Assembly (NCBI GenBank): GCA_030654835.1
Contig: JAURWS010000013.1
Location: 31,829 to 95,828, forward strand
DNA: 64,000 nt
Origin: Gammaproteobacteria bacterium
GTDB lineage: Bacteria; Pseudomonadota; Gammaproteobacteria; Pseudomonadales; Pseudohongiellaceae
Direction of reading: 5' to 3'
Numbering within the stretch: position 1 is the first letter of the stretch; each line of letters starts with the position of its first letter. Positions 1 to 7,091 of the stretch are shown one piece after another. Under the pieces are notes generated by a model. That model saw nothing but the letters and a program-made list of their open reading frames with translations. It was not told where the DNA came from and did no database searches. A program made the position numbers and the translations under genes.

Positions 1-149
1 ATGACGGCATCGAATTCCTTGCAGCGGTGGCTGATCTCGATGAGACCGGCGCCCATGCCTCGGAAGTCGAGGAATTCGTCGCGAGCTTTCTCCATTACAG
101 ACGTTGGCAACATGGCCGGGCCGGCCCCGAAGTTAAATACGCGTGTCAT
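1..149 (-). CDS. serC: Phosphoserine aminotransferase, N-terminal 49 codons (runs off left edge)
   Basis: The 49 visible residues begin MTRVFNFGAGPAMLP and continue with a LDFRGMGAGLIEISHR-type stretch, the characteristic N-terminus of SerC. SerC transaminates 3-phosphohydroxypyruvate to phosphoserine, the step directly after SerA. It lies downstream of serA on the same strand, so the two consecutive serine-synthesis genes are adjacent but separated by 418 bases of repeat-rich DNA. ATG is at 147-149. The gene is cut by the window edge, so the PLP lysine cannot be checked. One difference from the enteric form is visible: ISHRCKEF where many SerC read SHRGKEF. Confidence 0.9.
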   Translation of the reverse strand, partial: MTRVFNFGAGPAMLPTSVMEKARDEFLDFRGMGAGLIEISHRCKEFDAV

Positions 150-199
150 AGTGGTTTCCTGGGTTACTAGTTTAAAAACTGGTTTGGGCTTGGTGGCGT

Positions 200-348
200 G
201 GGGCAAGAGCGCGGGGTTGGCAGGGGTGTGGGGTTGGCAGGTGTGACACGCCGTGAACCCATCCATGGGGGCTCGCCTTCGCCATCCATGGCTCAGGACG
301 GTCACACCTGCCAACCCCACACCCCTGCCAACCCCGCACTCCTGCCCC
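200..348 (+). repeat. Palindromic interspersed element, copy 1 (48-bp arms, 53-bp centre)
   Basis: Arms 200-247 and 301-348 are inverted repeats matching at 46 of 48 positions. They enclose a 53-bp centre (248-300) that contains ATCCATGG twice. The centre plus six bases of each arm (TGTGAC at 242-247, GTCACA at 301-306) is shared with copy 2 and makes a 65-bp element with terminal inverted repeats; the rest of the arms is specific to this copy. The arm itself contains a GGGGTTGGCAGG direct repeat. It sits in the serA-serC intergenic region, 51 bases before the serC start. It could act as an intergenic hairpin or REP-like element; no coding role is seen. Confidence 0.85.
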
Positions 349-443
349 CTCAAGTCCAGTGGCAGCGTTTGGCTGCGGGCGTACTGCAATGTTGTTTTGT
401 GCTTGCTCTTCAGTGGCAGCCTGCCGATTACTGATGAGCTTCG

Positions 444-558
444 AGGAGAGTTGTGGTGCCTCAGGCACTGTGACCGTCTTGAGCCATGGATGGCGAAAGC
501 GAGCCCCCACGGATGGGTTCACGGCGTGTCACAGGGCCTGAGGTACCACAACTCTCCT
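444..558 (-). repeat. Palindromic interspersed element, copy 2 (31-bp arms, 53-bp centre)
   Basis: Arms 444-474 and 528-558 are inverted repeats with two mismatches in 31. The 53-bp centre (475-527) is the reverse complement of the centre of copy 1 with three substitutions. The conserved 65-bp element is 469-533, again bounded by TGTGAC and GTCACA. Outside those six bases the arms share nothing obvious with the arms of copy 1. The right arm ends nine bases beyond the serA stop codon, so the serA transcript would fold a long hairpin immediately after its coding region, which could stabilise or attenuate the message before serC. Confidence 0.85.
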
Positions 559-567
559 TACACTGAT

Positions 568-1746
568 CTAAAGAACAGTTACCTTGATCACATCCTGAAT
601 AGCGGCAATTTCGGCCAGTGCTGCATCGGACGGACGGGTCGCCACATCGATCAGATTGTAGGCGATCTCGTTGCGGCTCTTGTTGATCATGTCCACCACG
701 TTGATGTTCTGATCCGCCAGAATCGACAGAATCTGCCCCAGCATCTTCGGCACATTCTTGTTGCTGATCGCAATACGGGTTCCCTTAACAGCATTCGCCG
801 CGCGATCCAGGCTGATACTTGGGAAATTCACCGAATTCCTGATATTGCCGTTTTCCAGGAACTCCATCAGCTGATCCGCCGCCATCACCGCACAATTGTC
901 CTCGGCCTCATCGGTGCTGGCACCGATATGCGGCATCAGGATTACGTCGTCACGTCCGATCAGTTCCGCGCAGGGGAAGTCTGCTACGTACATACGCAGT
1001 TGCTTGTTGTTCAGACCTGCCACGATCGCCTCGGTGTTGACGATCTCATCACGCGAGAAGTTCAGCAGGCACAGGCCTGGCTTCATGGCGGCGACCATGT
1101 CGGCATTGATCAGGTTGCGAGTGGCTTCCATTACTGGCAGGTGCAATGTCACGAAATCAGAGTTGGCCAGCAGCGAAGTGATGTTCTCGATCTTGCGCAC
1201 TTGGTTGGGGAGGCGCCAAGCGGCATCCACGGAGAGAGCAGGGTCATAACCAAGCACGGTCATGCCCAGGCCGATGGCCATCTCGGCGACCAGCGAGCCA
1301 ATGGCGCCAAGGCCGATGATGCCCAGCGTCTTGCCGGCGATCTCGCCACCCTTGAAGCGAATCTTCTCCTGCTCCAGCAGCTTGGACATCGCGGTATTGT
1401 CTTTCATGTCGAACAGCGAGTTCACGTAGGCGATGCCCGGCAGGATGCCGCGTGAGGACAGTAGCAGGCCACACAACACCAGTTCCTTCACGGCATTGGC
1501 GTTGGCGCCAGGGGTGTTGAAGACAACGATGCCCTTCTCCGTGTAACTGGCAACGGGGACGTTGTTGACACCGGCGCCCGCACGGGCCACGGCTTTGAGG
1601 TTCGGGTTGACATCGCTGTCCTGCAGCTTGTGGCTGCGCACCAGAATGGCGTCGGAGCTGGCTATGCCGGGGCCGACTTCGTAAGTGCCTGGGAAGCGCA
1701 CGAGGCCTTTGCTGGAGATCTGGTTGAATGTCTGAATCTTGAACAT
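568..1746 (-). CDS. serA: D-3-phosphoglycerate dehydrogenase
   Basis: A 392-aa protein of the D-isomer 2-hydroxyacid dehydrogenase family that oxidises 3-phosphoglycerate with NAD+ in the first step of serine synthesis. Visible features: Rossmann motif GLGAIG at residues 145-150, substrate/active-site Arg232 (NFSRDEIV), Glu261 and catalytic His273 (MPHIGAST), and a C-terminal ACT domain (about 320-392) expected to bind serine for feedback inhibition. It is slightly shorter than the 410-aa enteric SerA. ATG is at 1744-1746. serC follows downstream on the same strand after the two palindromic elements, so co-transcription is plausible but would have to read through long hairpins. Confidence 0.96.
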   Translation of the reverse strand: MFKIQTFNQISSKGLVRFPGTYEVGPGIASSDAILVRSHKLQDSDVNPNLKAVARAGAGVNNVPVASYTEKGIVVFNTPGANANAVKELVLCGLLLSSRGILPGIAYVNSLFDMKDNTAMSKLLEQEKIRFKGGEIAGKTLGIIGLGAIGSLVAEMAIGLGMTVLGYDPALSVDAAWRLPNQVRKIENITSLLANSDFVTLHLPVMEATRNLINADMVAAMKPGLCLLNFSRDEIVNTEAIVAGLNNKQLRMYVADFPCAELIGRDDVILMPHIGASTDEAEDNCAVMAADQLMEFLENGNIRNSVNFPSISLDRAANAVKGTRIAISNKNVPKMLGQILSILADQNINVVDMINKSRNEIAYNLIDVATRPSDAALAEIAAIQDVIKVTVL

Positions 1747-2075
1747 CGTCGCTACCTTGCTGTCTCTGGAGTGTTGCTGAAGATGCGCGACGAATCATCT
1801 ACCGCGTCTAAGCCCTAGGCGAATCCGTGAGCGCTGGGGGCAAGGAAGTGGATCAAAATGGGTGCGCGCGTGAAATTTTAAAAGGCGGACTTTATATCCT
1901 GAAACGACCTTGAAAGCCAGTGTCACGTTGTGTTCGGGCAGTGCTTGAGGAGTGCGTAATGAGAAGGACGACAGGCTTGTAATTGCCACTGCAACCTTGG
2001 TTTTCGGTGGCAGGCAAACGGGCTATCATGCCCGCTCTCGGCATTGGCTGCGGGCAACGGGACGAGGCGTTATCG
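1747..2075. other. Intergenic region between divergent serA and the metallo-hydrolase gene
   Basis: This 329-base stretch must hold the promoters of both divergent genes. It is AT-rich around 1875-1900 (TTTTAAAA), a plausible -10 area for serA on the minus strand. A TATCAT hexamer about 55 bases before the plus-strand start is followed by GCCCGC and is a weak -10 candidate for the hydrolase gene. Neither has a good -35 box. No convincing ORF, RNA gene or repeat is seen. Confidence 0.4.
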
Positions 2076-2981
2076 ATGTCATTACTGAAGGTTGGGATAG
2101 CCGAATCCATAGGTGGCGGGCGGGTGCCAGTGCTGCGTGTGCTGGCCCGCAATGCCAGCCTGATGACGGGGCCAGGGACTAACAGTTATCTGCTGGGCAC
2201 CGAGCGTTTGGCGCTTGTCGATCCAGGCCCCGCAGATCCTCTTCATATCGAGACTCTGCTGGAGATTCTGGAGGGGAGGCCGCTGGACTGGATCTTTGTC
2301 ACCCATACCCACAGCGACCACGCGCCTGGAGCGGCGCTGCTGCAGGCGCGGACCGGTGCCCGGATCGTCGGCCTGGCTGCTCCCGCAGCGGTATCGGGTG
2401 CTGGCTACCATGACCAGACTTTTGTTCCTGCGCGCCTCTATCGTGACGGCGAGGTGATCGATTGCGGAGAGTTTCAAATGCACCTGCTGCATACGCCCGG
2501 CCATGCCTCCAATCATCTGTGTTTCCATCTGGAAGAGGAGGGCATGCTCTTCACCGGTGACCACATTCTGGAGGGGACAACTCCCGTGATTCTGCCGCCC
2601 GATGGCAATATGGGCCACTACCTGGATTCGCTACGGCGGCTGCAATTGTTGTCATTGGGGTCGCTCGCGCCGGGTCATGGCCATCTTCTGGAGGACCCGC
2701 AAACGGTCATTGCGACGCTGATTCGTCATCGTCTGCGCCGGGAGGCGAAGGTGCTCACCGCCCTGCTGGCTTTGAATCGCCTGGCGGGGCACGCTACTCT
2801 GGAGGAATTGACCCCCGAGGTGTATGACGACGTATCCGTGCATCTATGGCCGTGGGCGCAGCGCACATTGCTTGCTCATCTGCTTAAACTCGAAGAGGAT
2901 GGCAGGGTTGAGCGAGAAGGTGAGCATTGGCACGTCTTCCCCGTCGGTGCGTCACAGGATGCTACAAATCATGACAGTTGA
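2076..2981 (+). CDS. MBL-fold metallo-hydrolase (LACTB2-like)
   Basis: A 301-aa protein of the metallo-beta-lactamase superfamily. The zinc-binding motif THTHSDHAPG is clear, followed by further metal-ligand stretches LLHTPGHASNH, FTGDHILEG and LAPGHGHLL. The roughly 85 C-terminal residues are helical and charged, consistent with the winged-helix-like tail of LACTB2-type hydrolases, some of which are nucleases; the substrate here is unknown. ATG 2076 was chosen because GACGAGG lies a few bases upstream and upstream in-frame sequence does not look like protein. The stop overlaps the start of the GIY-YIG gene by 11 bases, suggesting translational coupling. Confidence 0.88.
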   Translation: MSLLKVGIAESIGGGRVPVLRVLARNASLMTGPGTNSYLLGTERLALVDPGPADPLHIETLLEILEGRPLDWIFVTHTHSDHAPGAALLQARTGARIVGLAAPAAVSGAGYHDQTFVPARLYRDGEVIDCGEFQMHLLHTPGHASNHLCFHLEEEGMLFTGDHILEGTTPVILPPDGNMGHYLDSLRRLQLLSLGSLAPGHGHLLEDPQTVIATLIRHRLRREAKVLTALLALNRLAGHATLEELTPEVYDDVSVHLWPWAQRTLLAHLLKLEEDGRVEREGEHWHVFPVGASQDATNHDS

Positions 2982-3273
2982 GGTAGGATTGGATGGCGGC
3001 AAATCGTCACCATGGTTCGTCTATCTGATCCTCTGCGGTGACGGCTCGCTCTATGCCGGCATTACCACGGACGTGGAGCGCAGGCTTCTCGAACATCGGC
3101 AGGGCGTGCCCCGTGGGGCGCGTTATCTGCGTGGCAGAGGGCCACTGCAGGTCGTCTTTAAAATGGCTGCCGCCAATCGATCACAGGCATCCATACTGGA
3201 GTGTAGGATCAAGCGCTTGCCCAGGCTGGAGAAGCGGCGCCTGATCGCTGGAGAGTTGGAGTTGACGCTCTGA
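2971..3273 (+). CDS. Small GIY-YIG domain protein (UPF0213/YhbQ-like)
   Basis: A 100-aa protein consisting almost entirely of one GIY-YIG nuclease fold: YLILCGDGSLYAGIT stands for the GIY...YIG strands, followed by DVERRLLEHRQG with the conserved Arg, and a C-terminal helix-rich segment ending RLPRLEKRRLI. This matches the family of short stand-alone GIY-YIG proteins (about 95-105 aa) with proposed DNA-processing activity. The ATG at 2971 lies within the end of the preceding metallo-hydrolase gene, so the two are probably co-translated. The physiological substrate is not known. Confidence 0.88.
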   Translation: MTVEVGLDGGKSSPWFVYLILCGDGSLYAGITTDVERRLLEHRQGVPRGARYLRGRGPLQVVFKMAAANRSQASILECRIKRLPRLEKRRLIAGELELTL

Positions 3274-3293
3274 CAGACTGCCTGATACATACG

Positions 3294-3316
3294 AACAACG
3301 CATAATAACAACGCAT
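3294..3316 (+). repeat. 13-bp tandem duplication (1.8 copies)
   Basis: AACAACGCATAAT at 3294-3306 is followed at once by AACAACGCAT at 3307-3316. It lies directly before the GGAAAGGA Shine-Dalgarno region of the next gene, so it occupies that gene's 5' leader. Confidence 0.75.
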
Positions 3317-3331
3317 GGAAAGGACTGAAGA

Positions 3332-3826
3332 ATGAGCACCAAAACAAGCGACTGGATGAATCTGATGTCGAGCATCGCGGTCATCATGGGTATCGTATTT
3401 CTAGGGATGGAGGTGCGTCAGAACACCAACATGATGCGCTCCCAGACTCGCGATTCCATCTCCGCGAAACAGATGATGTTTTCGGAATGGGTCACCAATG
3501 AGATGGAACTTGCCGTGACTATAGCCAAGGTGAATGCCGGTGCGCCCCTGGAGCCGGGTGAGCGAATCATGCATGCCTACTTCATGGCGGGTAACTGGCG
3601 GGAGTGGGAGAACTCCTACTACCAGTTCCAGCAGGGTCTGTTTGACCGCGCAGAATTTGAGCCGCGCATGGATCGCTGGCGCAGTACCATGCGTATCAAG
3701 AGTATTCAGGATATGTGGAAATCTACCAGCACCAACTATGCGCCGGCGTTTCGCGCGGAAGTGGACAAGATTGTGGATTATTGGGAAAGCCAGCCCAATC
3801 AACCAACTGATTCCGTTTTTCCTTGA
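3332..3826 (+). CDS. Small membrane-anchored protein of unknown function
   Basis: A 164-aa protein I cannot assign to a function. Residues about 10-27 (LMSSIAVIMGIVFLGMEV) form a single N-terminal hydrophobic segment followed by RQNTNMMRSQTRD, a pattern I associate with a family of uncharacterised short proteins of marine bacteria with one membrane anchor and an aromatic-rich soluble part. The rest is helical with many Trp, Met and Tyr (NWREWENSYYQFQQGLFDR). The start is supported by GGAAAGGACTGAAG upstream. It stands alone between the GIY-YIG gene and proA. Confidence 0.75.
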   Translation: MSTKTSDWMNLMSSIAVIMGIVFLGMEVRQNTNMMRSQTRDSISAKQMMFSEWVTNEMELAVTIAKVNAGAPLEPGERIMHAYFMAGNWREWENSYYQFQQGLFDRAEFEPRMDRWRSTMRIKSIQDMWKSTSTNYAPAFRAEVDKIVDYWESQPNQPTDSVFP

Positions 3827-3947
3827 TCTGTTAAATCATCACTTCCGTCGTAATCCCAGCGACCACATCCGCGATTCCTGGTACATGGGGCCATATCCTG
3901 CCGAAATGAGCCTGCAAAACGATATTTGATGGCGTGCCCGTTATATT

Positions 3948-3977
3948 TTGTCTGCACCCCCGCCGCGAGGCTATAAT
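3948..3977 (+). promoter_or_regulatory. Probable sigma-70 promoter of the proA operon
   Basis: TTGTCT at 3948-3953 and a perfect TATAAT at 3972-3977 are separated by 18 bases and followed by a GCGCCC start-site region. The proA ATG is 51 bases further on. The -35 matches consensus at four of six positions. It could drive the whole proA-nadD-rsfS-rlmH series. Confidence 0.6.
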
Positions 3978-4027
3978 GCGCCCCTTTCAAGTGCTCCTTT
4001 CAGGGGGCATGGCTGCGGAATCGGGTA

Positions 4028-5296
4028 ATGGCAACAATTCTGGATATAGACACTTACATGACCACGCTCGGCCAGCAGGCTCGGGCGGCGGCGCGCGTGA
4101 CTGCGCGGGCGACGACGGCGCAGAAGAATGCGGCGTTGCTGGCCATGGCAGAAAGCATTCAGCGCCATCGCGGTCAGATTGAGCTGGCGAATCAGCGCGA
4201 CCTCGCGGCCGGTCGCGAGAAGGGGCTCGATGCCGCGATGCTGGACCGGCTGGCGCTGACGCCAAGCCGCATCGACGGCATGATCGAAGGGCTGCGTCAG
4301 GTGGCAGATCTTCCAGATCCCGTCGGCGAGATTACCGATATGCGCTTTCGTCCGTCGGGCATTCAGGTCGGCAAGATGCGTGTGCCGCTGGGTGTAGTCG
4401 GCATCATTTACGAGTCGCGCCCCAATGTGACCTGTGAAGCAGCCAGCCTGTGCCTGAAGTCCGGCAACGCGGTCATCCTGCGCGGCGGCTCTGAAGCGAT
4501 TCATTCCAATCAAGCGATTGCGTCCTGTATCGCCGAGGGGCTGCGCGCAGCGGGTATTACCGAGCATGCGGTTCAGGTGGTGGCGACGACGGACCGTGAG
4601 GCAGTGGGTCGTCTCATCACCATGCCGGCGTTCGTGGATGTGATCATCCCCCGTGGCGGCAAGTCGCTGGTCGAGCGCATCAGCAGAGAGGCGCGCGTCC
4701 CGGTGATCAAGCATCTGGATGGCAACTGTCACGTCTATATCGATGACCGTGCGGACTTGGACAAGGCCTTCAAGGTAGCCGTGAATGCCAAGACGCATCG
4801 CTACGGCACCTGCAACACCATGGAATCGTTGTTGGTCGCAGCAGGTGTCGCCGAGACAATACTGCCAAGGCTGGCGGTGGCCTATCGTGCGGCCGGTGTC
4901 GAGATGCGGGGCTGCGAGAAAACTCTGGCCCTGATTGACGATGCTGTAGCAGCGACGGAAGAGGACTGGGGTACCGAGTACCTCGCCCCGATTCTGTCGA
5001 TTCGGGTGGTTGCCGATCTCGACGAGGCAATGGCACATATCGCGCGCTACAGTTCCGCTCATACCGAAGCGATCATCACCGAAGATATTGGCCGCGCGCA
5101 GCGTTTCCTGCGCGAAGTGGATTCCAGTTCCGTCATGGTCAATGCCTCGACCCGCTTCGCCGACGGTTTTGAATACGGCCTGGGCGCGGAGATCGGTATC
5201 TCCACAGACAAGCTGCATGCCCGGGGGCCGGTTGGACTGGAGGGGCTGACCTCCCAGAAATACATCGTGCTGGGCGATGGCCACATCCGCCAGTAA
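4028..5296 (+). CDS. proA: Gamma-glutamyl phosphate reductase
   Basis: A 422-aa aldehyde-dehydrogenase-fold enzyme that reduces gamma-glutamyl phosphate to glutamate semialdehyde in proline synthesis. The catalytic cysteine is Cys262 ([11 protein letters not shown]), and family blocks [31 protein letters not shown] and [15 protein letters not shown] are all present. Length matches the family (about 417-425). proB is not in the window. nadD starts within 30 bases downstream, as in other Gammaproteobacteria where proA heads the nadD-rsfS-rlmH-mrdA-rodA cluster. Confidence 0.97.
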   Translation: MATILDIDTYMTTLGQQARAAARVTARATTAQKNAALLAMAESIQRHRGQIELANQRDLAAGREKGLDAAMLDRLALTPSRIDGMIEGLRQVADLPDPVGEITDMRFRPSGIQVGKMRVPLGVVGIIYESRPNVTCEAASLCLKSGNAVILRGGSEAIHSNQAIASCIAEGLRAAGITEHAVQVVATTDREAVGRLITMPAFVDVIIPRGGKSLVERISREARVPVIKHLDGNCHVYIDDRADLDKAFKVAVNAKTHRYGTCNTMESLLVAAGVAETILPRLAVAYRAAGVEMRGCEKTLALIDDAVAATEEDWGTEYLAPILSIRVVADLDEAMAHIARYSSAHTEAIITEDIGRAQRFLREVDSSSVMVNASTRFADGFEYGLGAEIGISTDKLHARGPVGLEGLTSQKYIVLGDGHIRQ

Positions 5297-5320
5297 GGCG
5301 CCGCATTGGTTAGTGAGGAG

Positions 5321-6001
5321 ATGAAAGTGCAGGCGGCAGGTCTGGAGTCCGATGGACGACCGGCGCCGCTCATCGGAGTGATGGGCGGCATGTTCGATCC
5401 GGTTCATAACGGTCATATTGCCGTGGCACTCGCAGCACTCAAGGCGTTGGCACTGGATGAGTTGCGTCTGATTCCGTGCCATCTTCCCAATCATCGCGGG
5501 CCGGCCTCGGCCTCTGCACAGGAGCGTCTGACCATGCTGCGGTTGGCCGCAGCGGTCGATGATCGGCTGCGTGTCGACGATCGCGAGTGTCTGCGTCCGG
5601 GGGTCTCATACACGGTGGACACGCTGGAGTCTTTGCGAGCCGAGCATGAGACGGCTGTGCTGGTGCTGATCGTGGGTGCCGATGCATTTGCAGGGCTGAC
5701 TGGCTGGCATCGCTGGCAGGAAATTTTTGGGCTTGCCAATGTGCTGGTTGTCAGCAGGCCGCAGGCGCTCGATACGTGGCCTGCCGCTCTGCAGGAAGAG
5801 GTGCAGCAGCGCCAAGTCAGCTCCGGTGAACTGCTGTGTGCAAAGACGCAAGGGAGTGTTCTATTGTTGAAGGATTTGTATTGGGATATTTCGTCGACCC
5901 AGGTTCGCGAAGAATTGCGTCGACACTCGGGCGCAGTCTCCTTGTTGCCGCCAGAAGTAGTGAGCTATATCCGAGCCCATGGCCTGTATGCACAGGACTG
6001 A
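5321..6001 (+). CDS. nadD: Nicotinate-nucleotide adenylyltransferase
   Basis: NadD transfers AMP from ATP to nicotinate mononucleotide, giving deamido-NAD. The nucleotidyltransferase signature GGMFDPVHNGHIA lies near the N-terminus, DAFAGLTGWHRWQEI in the middle, and the second motif DISSTQVREELRR near the C-terminus (the ISSTxIR element). ATG 5321 follows GTGAGGAG closely; a TTG five codons upstream (5306), with AAGG eight bases before it, is an alternative start. Length of 226-231 aa is slightly above the usual 210-220. rsfS follows, as is common. Confidence 0.93.
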   Translation: MKVQAAGLESDGRPAPLIGVMGGMFDPVHNGHIAVALAALKALALDELRLIPCHLPNHRGPASASAQERLTMLRLAAAVDDRLRVDDRECLRPGVSYTVDTLESLRAEHETAVLVLIVGADAFAGLTGWHRWQEIFGLANVLVVSRPQALDTWPAALQEEVQQRQVSSGELLCAKTQGSVLLLKDLYWDISSTQVREELRRHSGAVSLLPPEVVSYIRAHGLYAQD

Positions 6002-6030
6002 TGGAAAGATTTTGCAAGTTAATCACATTT

Positions 6031-6080
6031 GATCGTTTAAGATTTTGATCGTTTAAGATTTGAATCCGCGATCGTTTAAA
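6031..6080 (+). repeat. 16-bp tandem repeat carrying three GATC sites upstream of rsfS
   Basis: GATCGTTTAAGATTT(T/G) occurs at 6031-6046 and 6047-6062, and after a seven-base gap the first eleven bases recur at 6070-6080. Each unit contains a GATC tetranucleotide and a TTTAAGAT or TTTAAAT stretch resembling a -10 box. The array fills the space between nadD and rsfS where an rsfS promoter would be expected. Confidence 0.8.
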
Positions 6081-6114
6081 TAATACCGCGAGACTACATA
6101 AGGATTACGACAGT

Positions 6115-6513
6115 TTGAATACAACACAATTATCGGTTTTGGCAGTCAAGGCACTCGAAGATATCAAGGGGCAGGACATTCTCTGTCTGAACGTGCAGAA
6201 ACTGACACAGATTACTGACTACATGATCATCGTGACCGGAACCTCCACCACGCATCTGCGTTCCATGGCGGATGAGCTGAGCAAGCAGGTGAAAGCGAGT
6301 GGTCAGCGCGTGGTGGGTGAAGAGGGGCGCGAGCAGGCCGAGTGGATTCTGGTCGATCTCGGTGGGGTGGTGGCGCATATCATGCTGGCGCGTACTCGTG
6401 CGCTCTACAGCCTGGAAGATTTGTGGAATTTCGATTCCACTCTCCCGGAGGCTGTCGAGCGCAAGGCCAGAGCAAAGGCTTCTGATAAGACCCAGGGCAA
6501 AAGCCCAGAGTAA
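6115..6513 (+). CDS. rsfS: Ribosomal silencing factor RsfS (YbeB/Iojap family)
   Basis: A 132-aa protein of the RsfS family, which binds ribosomal protein L14 on the large subunit and blocks subunit joining during starvation. Family features: DIKGQDILCLNVQKLTQITDYMIIVTGTS, then AEWILVDLGGVVAHIM and YSLEDLWNF. The start is a TTG at 6115, with AAGGA roughly ten bases upstream; no ATG exists before the conserved domain begins. The C-terminal 20 residues are lysine-rich and beyond the usual domain end. rlmH follows after 15 bases, the conserved rsfS-rlmH pair. Confidence 0.93.
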   Translation: MNTTQLSVLAVKALEDIKGQDILCLNVQKLTQITDYMIIVTGTSTTHLRSMADELSKQVKASGQRVVGEEGREQAEWILVDLGGVVAHIMLARTRALYSLEDLWNFDSTLPEAVERKARAKASDKTQGKSPE

Positions 6514-6528
6514 TAGAGAGAATCAGGG

Positions 6529-6999
6529 ATGAAGATCAATCTCGTCACTGTCGGCACGCGCATGCCCTCCTGGGTCGAGGAAGGCATCGCCGAGTACAGC
6601 AAGCGTTTGCCTGCGGAATTCGCGCTCGGTGTGACAGAAGTCCCGCTGGGCAAACGCGGCAAGGGGCTGGATATCGCGCAGGCGATGCGCAAGGAAAGTG
6701 ATGCGCTGCTGGCCAGGGTGCGTCCCGGCGATCACGTCATTGCGCTGGATGTGGAAGGGAAGACACTGAGCACCGAGGCAATGGCGAAGCGGGTGGATGC
6801 CATCCGCATGGAGGGACACAATATTGTGCTCTTCGTCGGTGGTCCCGATGGACTGGATGCGGCTTGTCTGCAGCGTGCGGATGAAAAATGGTCGCTCTCG
6901 GCGTTAACATTGCCGCACCCATTGGTTAGAATCCTCGTCGCTGAACAGATCTACCGGATATGGAGTATTCTCAATGCGCATCCCTATCACCGAGCGTGA
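6529..6999 (+). CDS. rlmH: 23S rRNA (pseudouridine1915-N3)-methyltransferase
   Basis: RlmH methylates N3 of pseudouridine 1915 in helix 69 of 23S rRNA. The 156-aa length is exactly typical, and the SPOUT-fold signature is complete: ALDVEGKTLSTEAMA, the SAM-loop FVGGPDGLD and the C-terminal knot LTLPHPLVRILVAEQIYR...NAHPYHRA. GGGATG positions the start. It is interesting to have it next to rsfS and in the same window as rluD, which makes the pseudouridine RlmH modifies. Confidence 0.97.
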   Translation: MKINLVTVGTRMPSWVEEGIAEYSKRLPAEFALGVTEVPLGKRGKGLDIAQAMRKESDALLARVRPGDHVIALDVEGKTLSTEAMAKRVDAIRMEGHNIVLFVGGPDGLDAACLQRADEKWSLSALTLPHPLVRILVAEQIYRIWSILNAHPYHRA

Positions 7000-7068
7000 G
7001 ATTGCCAGTCATTGTCCGGCATTAAACTAATGCAGATTTTGATTGTCATAGAATGAAGTCATCAGCGA

Positions 7069-7090
7069 TCTGAAGGTAGTCTGAAGGAAG
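7069..7090 (+). repeat. 11-bp tandem duplication of the mrdA ribosome-binding region
   Basis: TCTGAAGGTAG (7069-7079) is followed directly by TCTGAAGGAAG (7080-7090), one base before the mrdA ATG at 7092. Each copy includes an AAGG core, so the Shine-Dalgarno sequence exists twice; the nearer one (GAAGGAAG) has the better match and spacing. Confidence 0.75.
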
Positions 7091-7091
7091 T

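Noticed and set aside
253..1455. 400-codon open frame on the plus strand opposite serA
   Set aside because: It is the complement of the clear serA coding region and crosses both palindromic elements; its His/Gln/Asp-rich translation is a reading-frame shadow.
3971..5494. 507-codon open frame on the minus strand opposite proA
   Set aside because: proA on the plus strand has complete family motifs; the opposite frame is a composition artefact.
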